DNA of 6,136 bases from Micavibrio sp. (lineage in GTDB: Bacteria > Pseudomonadota > Alphaproteobacteria > Micavibrionales > Micavibrionaceae), in NCBI GenBank assembly GCA_027051315.1, contig JALTZE010000035.1:1-6136 (forward strand). The letters are read 5' to 3'. The translations under genes were made by a program, and so were the position numbers. The notes beneath the pieces were generated by a model that worked only from the letters and a program-made list of their open reading frames with translations, was not told the origin of the DNA and searched no databases. Below, in pieces: positions 1-6,136 of this stretch. The stretch's first letter is position 1, and each line of letters opens with the position of its first letter.

Positions 1-209
1 TATATATTTTTATCATTTTCATTGATTACTATTGTTACGCTTTTACATTTTGGGTGAGTTAAAAATTTTTCTAAAGAGTGGCAAATGATAGGTTTATCGC
101 ATAATTGAAGATATTGTTTAGGAATTTGAGTTTTTCCCATTCTTTTGCCAGAGCCAGCTGCAACAATTAGTGCATCAAAATATAGTGTCATTTTATGTGC
201 TTCTTTCAT
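1..209 (-). CDS. ispD: 2-C-methyl-D-erythritol 4-phosphate cytidylyltransferase, N-terminal part (IspD, or IspD half of IspDF); truncated by window edge
   Basis: About 69 codons read leftward from ATG 207-209 without a stop and run off the window. IspD transfers CMP from CTP to methylerythritol phosphate in the cytoplasmic MEP isoprenoid pathway. The call rests on the family's N-terminal nucleotide-binding signature: LIVAAGSGKRMG at residues 14-25, then PKQYL at 30-34. Arg23 and Lys31 match the CTP-binding/catalytic Arg20 and Lys27 of E. coli IspD. A hydrophobic strand, VTIVIN, follows near residue 60, where the family has one. Many alphaproteobacteria carry a fused IspDF of roughly 400 residues; the fusion cannot be tested because the 3' end is missing. 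The start is uncertain: an in-frame ATG at 189-191 gives MTLYFDALIVAAG, a length nearer to homologues, and has a weak AGAAG eight bases upstream. Neither start has a strong ribosome site. The gene is divergent from ntrY. Confidence 0.9.
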   Translation of the reverse strand, partial: MKEAHKMTLYFDALIVAAGSGKRMGKTQIPKQYLQLCDKPIICHSLEKFLTHPKCKSVTIVINENDKNI

Positions 210-269
210 AATGAGTTGTCTTTTAATTAGGGAAAAAGCTCCGTATTAAATAAGTTTTACTAGTTTTTT

Positions 270-296
270 TTGCTGTAAATTGATATTCCTTATAAC
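270..296 (+). promoter_or_regulatory. Tentative sigma-70-type promoter for the ntrY operon
   Basis: A TATAAC hexamer at 291-296 resembles a -10 element. TTGCTG at 270-275 could be the -35, with a spacer of 15 bases, shorter than the usual 17. Transcription would start near 303, giving a leader of about 24 bases before the TTG start. The surroundings are very AT-rich, so chance matches are likely. No sigma-54 type GG-N10-GC element was noticed upstream of ntrY. Confidence 0.25.
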
Positions 297-300
297 AATC

Positions 301-314
301 AAAATCAAGATTTT
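301..314. repeat. Short inverted repeat (AAAATC-AA-GATTTT) in the ntrY leader
   Basis: Two perfect 6-base arms flank a 2-base centre. The repeat lies between the tentative -10 element and the ntrY ribosome site. The loop is too short for a strong RNA hairpin, so if it has a function a protein-binding operator is more likely. In sequence this AT-rich a chance origin is quite possible. Confidence 0.3.
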
Positions 315-315
315 T

Positions 316-319
316 AAGG
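316..319 (+). promoter_or_regulatory. Ribosome binding site that fixes the TTG start of ntrY
   Basis: AAGG lies 7 bases before the TTG codon at 327, an optimal Shine-Dalgarno spacing. An in-frame TAA at 315-317 closes the frame just upstream. The next in-frame ATG is around residue 141, inside the third membrane segment, so the TTG start is the only one that keeps the whole N-terminal membrane domain. Confidence 0.7.
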
Positions 320-326
320 TTATTTA

Positions 327-2600
327 TTGTTATCAAATAAAACATATAAAGATTCCAGTCCCAAAGGAAAACATAGTTTATTGTATAAATTTTTCCTTAG
401 GGTTCTGTATGGTATTGATGGTTATAAACGTGTGCTTGGGGAAGATGGTCTTTCCAAGCGTAGTCGTTTGGGAACTTTTCTTTCGTGGCTTATTGTTATT
501 TGTTCTGTAATTGCAGGTGTTGCCACTTATTTTGCTTTTACTGCGGCTTATCCTTTTGGTAGCAATAGTTCTGAATTATTGTGGATTTTGAATATTGATT
601 TGGTTTTGCTTTTGCTTTTGGTAGCAGTTATAGCAAGGCGTTTGGTTTCGTTATATTCAGGGCGTAGAACTAAAACGGCAGGTTCCGCATTGCATGTTAG
701 GTTGGTTTTTGTATTTAGTGTTCTTGCTATAATTCCTACTGTAATAATGGTTATTTTATCTGTTTTCTTTTTTCATTTTGGGGTTCAAAGCTGGTTTTCT
801 GAAAGGGTTACAAAGGCTGTTACTGCTTCTCATGAAGTCGCAAAAGCGTATCTTGCAGAGCATCAAAAGGTTATAAAGGCCGATATTCTTGCTATGGCTC
901 ATGATTTGGATAGGCAGGCTAATATATTGGATAAATCTGATGGGGCTTTATTAAAGGCTTTGCAAACTCATTCTATGATACGGAATTTATCGGAAGCGAT
1001 TATATTTGATAAAGATAGAAAAATAGTTGCGGAGACTGGTTTTACTTTTAGTTTTGCTTTTGAAACTCTTTCTAAAGATATATTTAACAGAGCTGATTTA
1101 GGTGAAGTGGTTATAATTGATTCCAATAATGATGACAGAGTTCGGGCTTTGGTAAAATTGGAAAATTTCAATAATTATTATTTGTTCGTAGGGAGGTTAG
1201 TTGACCCGACTGTGTTGTCGCATCTTGATATCACGACGAAGGCAAGTAAAGAATATAGTGAGCTTCAGGAAAAATATACTGATTTTAGGATTACCATTAC
1301 TCTTATATTTGTTATGGTTGCTCTTTTATTGCTTTTTGCTGCTATTTGGTTGGGGCTGTTTTTTGCAAGGCAACTTGTTGTACCGATTGGGAAGCTTATT
1401 TTAGCTTCTGAGAATATAAGTTCAGGCAATCTGGATTTTAGAATAAAAGAAGCTCAAGGGTTTGAAGAGCTTGAATTTTTGAACAGGTCATTTAATAAAA
1501 TGACAGAGCAGCTTAGCAATCAACGTAATGAATTGATTCAAGCTAACAAGCTTATGGACCAAAGACGAAGGTTTATGGAGGCTATTCTTGCGGGGGCGTC
1601 TTCGGGAATTATTGGTGCAAGCAGTGATGGGGTTATAACATTAATCAATAGTTCAGCAGAAGAGATATTAGGCGTTAGTTCCGAAGATATTGTAGGTGAT
1701 AAATTATCGAATTTGTTTGGTGATGATATTTATGAGCTTATTGATAAGGCTTCTGATGCTGTGAGTTTATCTGCTATAAAAGAAATACCTTACAAAGGTG
1801 CAAGTGGCTTAAGAAATCTTATGGTTAATGTTACAGTTATTTTATCTGATGACACTGATATGGGGCTTGTAGTGACTTTTGATGATATTACAGCTTTTCA
1901 ATCGGCGCAAAGGAAGGCTGCTTGGTCTGATGTAGCACGTAGAATTGCTCATGAGATAAAAAATCCGCTTACTCCTATTCAATTATCGGCAGAAAGGCTT
2001 AAGAAAAAATATCTTAAGCAAATATCAGAAGAAAAAGAAATATTTGCTCAATGTACAGATACGATAGTACGGGCGGTTGATGATATAGGTAGAATGGTTA
2101 ATGAATTTTCGAATTTTGCCAGAATGCCCGAGCCTGTGATGAAAGAAAGAAGGATAATCGCAGATATTAAAGATGTTATCTTGCTTTTGAAGCAGGCGTA
2201 TCCTGATATAAATTTTAAGTGCGAAGGATTTAATGAATATAGTGATTATATTATCAATTGTGATGCAGGACAGATTAGGCAGGCTTTTTCAAATATTTTA
2301 CAAAATTCTGTAGATGCGGTTAATAGCAGAACAGGAATTGATAAGGAAATTGTGATAGAGGTTGGTGTATGCGAAGAAAATAAGGAGAGGTTTTTCATAT
2401 CTGTTACTGATAATGGTGTTGGTTTGCCTAAAGGTGAAGCTCTTGAAAAATTGTATGAACCATATGTTACGCACAAGAAAAAAGGTACAGGATTGGGGCT
2501 TGCTATAGTCAAAAAAATTATGGAAGACCATAATGGGAATGTTGTTATTAAGGAAAGAAATGACGGTGAAATTGGTGTTCGTGTAATATTGTTGTTTTAG
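327..2600 (+). CDS. ntrY: Nitrogen-regulation-type sensor histidine kinase NtrY
   Basis: Membrane sensor kinase predicted to phosphorylate NtrX, encoded next. It has 757 residues, normal for the family. Hydrophobic segments lie near 51-73, 84-104, 126-150 and 322-347, with an extracytoplasmic sensor region of about 170 residues between the third and fourth. A HAMP linker (about 345-400) and a PAS domain (about 415-525) follow. The HisKA H-box RRIAHEIKNPLTP carries the phospho-accepting His542; the ExxN after it (Glu543-Asn546) fits a kinase that is also a phosphatase. The ATPase domain (about 645-757) has the N box with Asn660, the G1 box DNGVGLP (Asp695) and the G2 box GTGLGL (720-725), so it looks active. 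In relatives NtrY responds to nitrogen, redox or oxygen; the signal here cannot be read from sequence. Translation starts at TTG with AAGG upstream. It heads a four-gene operon. Confidence 0.95.
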   Translation: MLSNKTYKDSSPKGKHSLLYKFFLRVLYGIDGYKRVLGEDGLSKRSRLGTFLSWLIVICSVIAGVATYFAFTAAYPFGSNSSELLWILNIDLVLLLLLVAVIARRLVSLYSGRRTKTAGSALHVRLVFVFSVLAIIPTVIMVILSVFFFHFGVQSWFSERVTKAVTASHEVAKAYLAEHQKVIKADILAMAHDLDRQANILDKSDGALLKALQTHSMIRNLSEAIIFDKDRKIVAETGFTFSFAFETLSKDIFNRADLGEVVIIDSNNDDRVRALVKLENFNNYYLFVGRLVDPTVLSHLDITTKASKEYSELQEKYTDFRITITLIFVMVALLLLFAAIWLGLFFARQLVVPIGKLILASENISSGNLDFRIKEAQGFEELEFLNRSFNKMTEQLSNQRNELIQANKLMDQRRRFMEAILAGASSGIIGASSDGVITLINSSAEEILGVSSEDIVGDKLSNLFGDDIYELIDKASDAVSLSAIKEIPYKGASGLRNLMVNVTVILSDDTDMGLVVTFDDITAFQSAQRKAAWSDVARRIAHEIKNPLTPIQLSAERLKKKYLKQISEEKEIFAQCTDTIVRAVDDIGRMVNEFSNFARMPEPVMKERRIIADIKDVILLLKQAYPDINFKCEGFNEYSDYIINCDAGQIRQAFSNILQNSVDAVNSRTGIDKEIVIEVGVCEENKERFFISVTDNGVGLPKGEALEKLYEPYVTHKKKGTGLGLAIVKKIMEDHNGNVVIKERNDGEIGVRVILLF

Positions 2601-2603
2601 GTG
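2599..2603 (+). promoter_or_regulatory. Ribosome binding site of ntrX overlapping the ntrY stop
   Basis: AGGTG begins inside the ntrY TAG stop codon and sits 7 bases before the ntrX ATG at 2611. Ribosomes finishing ntrY end on the ntrX initiation site. This suggests translational coupling and a balanced kinase-to-regulator ratio. Confidence 0.65.
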
Positions 2604-2610
2604 AATTGGT

Positions 2611-4005
2611 ATGTCATTTGACATTTTGATAGTAGATGATGAAAAAGATATAAGGGATTTGGTGGAAGGTGTCCTTGTTGATGAGGGATATCATACGCGT
2701 CAGGCTGCGTCTTCTGATGAAGCATTTGAGTGTGTGGCTGAAAAGGTTCCAGACCTTGTTATACTTGATATATGGTTACAGGAAAGTAAGCTTGATGGTA
2801 TGGAAATACTTGAAAAGCTGAATGGTGATTTTCCTGAACTTCCTATAATTATGATTAGTGGGCACGGTAATATTGAAACGGCAGTTTCGGCAATCAAAAT
2901 AGGTGCATATGACTTTATTGAAAAGCCATTTAAAAGTGATAGGCTTTTATTAATGGTCAAAAGGGGAATTGAACATTCCAGACTTAAAAAGGAAAATATA
3001 AAATTAAAGACAAAATTATCTTTTGTTGGGCATGATGAAATTATTGGGAAATCAACAATAATTACAAATTTAAAGAATAATTTGGAAAAAATTGCACCTA
3101 CTAATAGTCGTGTCTTAGTAACAGGGGAGGCTGGTACTGGTAAAAATATTGTTGCAAAACATATACATAATATTTCTGATAGGAAGGATATGGCTTTTGT
3201 GACTTTGGGCTGCGCTTGTGTTGACCCGCTTAAACTTGAGGCTGAAATTTTTGGTAAAGAAGAAAATGGAGAAATATATAAGGGAGCATTTGAAAATGCG
3301 GATGGGGGAACACTTCTTCTTGATGAGGTTTCTGACCTTCCTTTATCAATTCAGGCAAGGCTTGTAAAAATTTTGCAAGAACAGTCATTTCAGAGAATTA
3401 ATGGAGTTGATGATATAAATGTTAATGTAAGAGTTATATCAACAAGTACAAAAAATCTTGTAGAAATGATGGAGAAAAAAGAATTTAGGCAAGACCTATA
3501 TTTTAGGCTTAATGTAGTGCCTATTGATATAGCTCCTTTGAGAGAGCATGTAGAAGATATTGAAGAATTATGTTCTTTTTTTATAAAATTATATGCAAAA
3601 AAACATGGAGTAAAAGAAATAATTTTGGATAATAATGCTATATCAATGCTCCAGTCACATAGCTGGCCTGGTAATGTTCGGCAGTTAAGAAATGTTGTTG
3701 ATTGGCTTATGATTATGAATGCGCATGGGAAAGATAGCAGGATTATTACAGCTGATGATTTGCCGCCTGAAATAGGAGGAAGGGGAACAAGTAAAATATC
3801 TGGTAATTCTATGGTTGAATTTATGGGGTTAGAATTAAGAGAAGCAAGAGAAAAATTTGAAAAAATATACATAGAAGGGCAATTGAATAAATTTGGTGGT
3901 AATGTGTCAAAAACTGCTAAATTTATAGGTATGGAAAGGTCAGCATTACACAGAAAGATAAAATCATTGGGAATTATTGAAAAGATAGCACCAAATTGGA
4001 GATGA
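2611..4005 (+). CDS. ntrX: Response regulator NtrX (receiver, AAA+, Fis-type HTH; no GAFTGA loop)
   Basis: Cytoplasmic DNA-binding regulator, partner of NtrY; 464 residues, normal length. The receiver (about 1-120) has the acidic pair Asp9-Asp10, phospho-acceptor Asp53, Ser83 and Lys105, so it should be phosphorylatable. The IWLQESKLDG stretch after Asp53 is typical of NtrX. The AAA+ domain (about 140-375) has a Walker A GEAGTGK (172-178), Walker B LLLDE with Asp238-Glu239, arginine-finger candidates Arg293 and Arg299 in FRQDLYFRL, and a sensor II WPGNVRQLR (352-360). The sigma-54-contacting GAFTGA loop is missing: EIFGKEENG (212-220) runs into GAFENADGGT, which aligns with the GRFEQADGGT after the loop in NtrC. 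NtrX is therefore unlikely to drive sigma-54 promoters. The C-terminal Fis-type helix-turn-helix is at about 420-456. ntrX lies 10 bases after ntrY and 10 before trkA. Confidence 0.95.
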   Translation: MSFDILIVDDEKDIRDLVEGVLVDEGYHTRQAASSDEAFECVAEKVPDLVILDIWLQESKLDGMEILEKLNGDFPELPIIMISGHGNIETAVSAIKIGAYDFIEKPFKSDRLLLMVKRGIEHSRLKKENIKLKTKLSFVGHDEIIGKSTIITNLKNNLEKIAPTNSRVLVTGEAGTGKNIVAKHIHNISDRKDMAFVTLGCACVDPLKLEAEIFGKEENGEIYKGAFENADGGTLLLDEVSDLPLSIQARLVKILQEQSFQRINGVDDINVNVRVISTSTKNLVEMMEKKEFRQDLYFRLNVVPIDIAPLREHVEDIEELCSFFIKLYAKKHGVKEIILDNNAISMLQSHSWPGNVRQLRNVVDWLMIMNAHGKDSRIITADDLPPEIGGRGTSKISGNSMVEFMGLELREAREKFEKIYIEGQLNKFGGNVSKTAKFIGMERSALHRKIKSLGIIEKIAPNWR

Positions 4006-4015
4006 AAGTAAGAGT

Positions 4016-5398
4016 ATGAGAATGAGAATTGTTGTTTGTGGTGGTGGACAGGTAGGTTATAATATAGCTGCTTACCTATCTAGGGAAGAAAATGATGTTA
4101 CTGTTATTGATATTGACCCTGAAATAGTGGAAAAAGTTAGTAATGAGCTTGATGTTAACGGTATTGTAGGGCATGCGTCAAAACCTGATATTATAGATGC
4201 ATCTGGTGCATCTGAGGCTGATATGTTTATTGCTGTTACTAGTTGTGATGAAGTTAATATGGTTGCTTGTCAGGTTGCTCATTCGCTTTTTAATGTTCCT
4301 AAAAAAGTAGCAAGAATTAGAGACCAATCATATCTTGACCCTGCTTGGTTCAATCTATTTAGTCGCTCACAAATGCCAATTGATGTTATTATTTCACCTG
4401 AAAAAGCTGTAGCAGAATCAATTCTTAGACGCATTATGACACCTGGTACTACTAATGTTATTACTTTGGCAGAAGATAATATATTAGTTGTTGGTATAAA
4501 ATGTGAAAAAGATTGTCCTTTGGTAAATACCCAGCTTGGACAAGTCAAAAGTCTGTTTCATGATATTAAATTTAATATATTAAATATTTTCAGGGAAGGC
4601 GATATTATAATTCCTGATGAAAATGACCAGATGATTGTTGGTGATGAGGTATATATTATAGTTGATAGGGCTCATTTAAAAAGAATTTTGCAGGCTTTTG
4701 GTCATAATGAAAAAAGAGGACATAAAATATTATTGTTGGGTGGAGGTAATATTGCTAGAAGTTTTATTTCTCTTTTACATGAAACTAAAGAAAAATATAG
4801 CATTACAGTTATAGAAAAAGATAGGGCTAAGGCTGTTTCTTTGAGTGAAGATTTTGAAGATATTATAGTTTTGAATGGTGATTGTTTAAGTCAAGATATT
4901 TTAAAAGAAGCAAATGTAGAAAATACTGACACTGCGATTGTGATTACAAATGATGATGAAGCAAATATATTAAGCTCACTTCTTGTAGAAAAGCTTGGTG
5001 TTGAACGTGTTGTAACACTTGTTAATAAGAATAGTTTTTCTCCTATAATATCTTCTCTTGGGATTGATGATATAGTTTCACCAAGGTTCATTACAGTGTC
5101 ATCTATAATGCAACATGTAAGAAGAGGAAGAATTAAATCTGCTCATAATATCAAAGATGGTTCATTAGAAATTATAGAAATAGAGCTATCTGAAAATAGT
5201 GGTGTTGTAAATAGGCAAATAAATGAAATAGGTCTTCCTAATAATATTGTTGTTGCTGCTTTGGTTAGGAAAGGTGAGGTTATCATACCTGATGAGGAAA
5301 CTGTATTTAAATTGGAAGACCATGTTATAGTTCTTTCTAGGCAAGAAGACGCTTCGGTTGTTGAGGAGTTTTTCTCTATCAAGGTAGGGCTTTTGTAA
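4016..5398 (+). CDS. trkA: Trk system potassium uptake protein TrkA (two RCK modules)
   Basis: Peripheral cytoplasmic subunit that binds NAD(H) and gates a TrkH/TrkG-type potassium channel. Its 460 residues match the normal length of about 458. The protein is two repeats of TrkA-N plus TrkA-C. The first has the dinucleotide motif GGGQVG (9-14), acidic Asp32 at the end of strand two, and a TrkA-C part at about 148-228. The second has GGGNIA (242-247), Glu267 as its acidic residue, and a TrkA-C part at about 380-455. The third glycine of the second motif is alanine (Ala247), so NAD binding may be weaker in that half. ATG 4016 and ATG 4022 both open the frame; the latter gives MRIVVCGGGQVG, closer to homologues, with AAGAG seven bases upstream. 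The gene sits 10 bases after ntrX; no channel gene is in the window. Confidence 0.95.
   Translation: MRMRIVVCGGGQVGYNIAAYLSREENDVTVIDIDPEIVEKVSNELDVNGIVGHASKPDIIDASGASEADMFIAVTSCDEVNMVACQVAHSLFNVPKKVARIRDQSYLDPAWFNLFSRSQMPIDVIISPEKAVAESILRRIMTPGTTNVITLAEDNILVVGIKCEKDCPLVNTQLGQVKSLFHDIKFNILNIFREGDIIIPDENDQMIVGDEVYIIVDRAHLKRILQAFGHNEKRGHKILLLGGGNIARSFISLLHETKEKYSITVIEKDRAKAVSLSEDFEDIIVLNGDCLSQDILKEANVENTDTAIVITNDDEANILSSLLVEKLGVERVVTLVNKNSFSPIISSLGIDDIVSPRFITVSSIMQHVRRGRIKSAHNIKDGSLEIIEIELSENSGVVNRQINEIGLPNNIVVAALVRKGEVIIPDEETVFKLEDHVIVLSRQEDASVVEEFFSIKVGLL
5381..5389 (+). promoter_or_regulatory. Possible ribosome binding site for the HAD gene inside trkA
   Basis: The purine-rich AAGGTAGGG sits inside the final trkA codons and ends 10 bases before the ATG at 5400. 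The AGG cores fall at a slightly long spacing. The trkA TAA (5396-5398) and the next ATG are one base apart, so translational coupling is likely. Confidence 0.45.
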
Positions 5399-5399
5399 A

Positions 5400-6083
5400 A
5401 TGGAGGTTTTTCCAGAAAGAATTCCTGATTACATTATTTTTGACTGGGATGGAACTATAGTTGACACTCTTTTGTTAATAAAAAAGGTTCATAGTGATGT
5501 ATTTGAGGCTATGGGGTATCAAGAATGGTCTGAAGAAGATGCTGAAAGATATATGAGATTTTCTGCAAAAGAGCTTTATCCAAAAATATTTAAAGAAAAT
5601 GCTGATAAGGCTTTTGCGTATCTTGAAAGATTTTTAAATGATAATGATTTTGGAATGTTAAAGCTATTTATCGGCGCAGAAGATATTATAAAGATGCTTG
5701 CTGAGCGTGGTGTTGGTATGTCTGTTGTAAGTCATAAAAGGCATGATTATTTAATCAAAGAAGTTACAAAGCTTAATTTTTGTTGCTTTTTTGATGAGGT
5801 TATTGGTTCTGGTTATTTAGAATTTGATAAGCCTGATGCAAGGATTAGAGATTATTTATTTAAAAAACTATCTTTAGAAAATAATAGTATTTTAGTTATT
5901 GGCGATAGTGTTACAGATTTTAAATTGGCGCAAAATTGTAATTTTGGGTTTATGCCTGTGGGAAATAGTGAATGGATTGAAAAATATAGAAAAGATTGCG
6001 CTTATAGCAATCTTTGTTATCATGGATTTAATGATTTTATTGAATTTAAAAAATATATAGGTTGCAATTATTGCTTGATGTAA
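5400..6083 (+). CDS. HAD-superfamily IA hydrolase, phosphoglycolate-phosphatase-like
   Basis: Predicted cytoplasmic Mg-dependent phosphatase of 227 residues, with no signal peptide or membrane segment. All four HAD motifs are present: motif I FDWDGTIVDT with nucleophile Asp15 and acid/base Asp17, motif II VVSHK with Ser111, motif III Lys144 in FDKPDA, and motif IV GDSVTD with Asp169 and Asp173. The stretch at about 24-90 is the helical cap of subfamily IA. The fold resembles phosphoglycolate phosphatase, but the cap sequence does not identify a substrate, so no gene symbol is given. Seven cysteines lie in the last 100 residues (128, 129, 180, 200, 206, 222, 225), including CNYC near the end, which is a lot for a small cytoplasmic enzyme; no known metal-site pattern is clear. 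The start one base after the trkA stop points to cotranscription. No terminator follows. Confidence 0.88.
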   Translation: MEVFPERIPDYIIFDWDGTIVDTLLLIKKVHSDVFEAMGYQEWSEEDAERYMRFSAKELYPKIFKENADKAFAYLERFLNDNDFGMLKLFIGAEDIIKMLAERGVGMSVVSHKRHDYLIKEVTKLNFCCFFDEVIGSGYLEFDKPDARIRDYLFKKLSLENNSILVIGDSVTDFKLAQNCNFGFMPVGNSEWIEKYRKDCAYSNLCYHGFNDFIEFKKYIGCNYCLM

Positions 6084-6136
6084 TATGTTTTATTCTTTAT
6101 TAAATCATAGACAGTTAAATAATAAATAATAAATTA
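6084..6136. other. AT-rich tail after the operon, no gene seen
   Basis: These 53 bases hold only a 14-codon ATG frame (6085-6129), which I do not consider a gene. No GC-rich stem followed by a T run is visible, so the operon either ends beyond the window or uses another form of termination. The last 25 bases are a loose repeat of AATAAT units. Confidence 0.6.

Larger units (their letters stand above)
210..326. other. Divergent intergenic region between ispD and ntrY
   Basis: This 117-base AT-rich spacer separates the 5' ends of two divergent genes, so it must serve both. On the plus strand it contains a tentative promoter, a 14-base dyad and the ntrY ribosome site, each listed separately. 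On the minus strand a TTTACA (274-279) and AT-rich TATTTA (247-252) can be seen, but they are about 21 bases apart, so no convincing ispD promoter can be named. No tRNA, small ORF or intrinsic terminator was seen. Confidence 0.7.

Noticed and set aside
280..510. A 76-codon plus-strand frame overlapping the start of ntrY
   Set aside because: It overlaps the ntrY N-terminal region in another frame and has no recognisable motif. The ntrY frame has a good ribosome site and clear family features.
2246..2624. Two minus-strand frames of 88 and 108 codons opposite the NtrY ATPase domain
   Set aside because: They are antisense to conserved kinase motifs and show no domain features, so they are shadows of ntrY.
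3283..3300. GAFENA in NtrX read as a degenerate GAFTGA motif
   Set aside because: Its spacing to DGGTLLLDE shows that it aligns with the GRFEQA segment after the loop in NtrC, not with the loop itself.
3390..3872. A 160-codon minus-strand frame opposite ntrX
   Set aside because: The longest antisense frame, but it lies wholly within ntrX and has a serine/leucine/isoleucine-rich composition expected from reading an AT-rich gene backwards; no ribosome site or motif was seen.
6085..6129. A 14-codon ATG frame after the HAD gene
   Set aside because: Too short, no ribosome site of its own, and low-complexity AT-rich sequence.
1..6136. CRISPR array, insertion sequence, tRNA or rRNA gene, phage or defence system
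   Set aside because: No regularly spaced repeats, transposase motifs, terminal repeats or tRNA-like sequence were noticed, and the plus-strand genes fill almost all of the window.

Overview
This AT-rich window looks like a piece of chromosome from an alphaproteobacterium with a low G+C genome, possibly host-associated or gut-associated. The assignment rests on the NtrY-NtrX-TrkA gene order and on close motif matches to alphaproteobacterial NtrY (four membrane segments, HAMP, PAS, kinase) and NtrX (receiver with an IWLQxSKLDG signature, AAA+ domain without GAFTGA, Fis-type helix-turn-helix). TGA is used as a normal stop (ntrX) and TGG encodes tryptophan, so the standard bacterial code applies.

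Layout. Positions 1-209 carry the 5' end of an IspD or IspDF gene on the minus strand, cut by the window edge. A divergent intergenic region follows (210-326). It holds a tentative promoter, a small dyad and a good Shine-Dalgarno for the next gene. Four plus-strand genes then follow with almost no space between them: ntrY (327-2600, TTG start), ntrX (2611-4005), trkA (4016-5398) and a HAD-superfamily IA phosphatase (5400-6083). Gaps are 10, 10 and 1 bases, so they are very probably one transcript. The last 53 bases (6084-6136) are AT-rich, with no gene and no clear terminator.

How the genes work together. NtrY is a membrane histidine kinase predicted to phosphorylate Asp53 of NtrX, which then acts as a DNA-binding regulator. 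TrkA is the cytoplasmic NAD(H)-binding subunit that gates a Trk-type potassium channel; no channel gene is in view. The HAD protein is probably a small-molecule phosphatase of unknown substrate. IspD belongs to the MEP isoprenoid pathway and is transcribed away from the operon.

Assessment. I see no new defence, mobile or RNA system. The window is a conserved housekeeping and signalling locus. The points worth a second look are the reduced or rearranged form of the classical ispDF-dusB-ntrBC-ntrYX-trkA neighbourhood, the lack of the sigma-54 contact loop in NtrX, the altered glycine motif in the second half of TrkA, and the HAD gene coupled to trkA.
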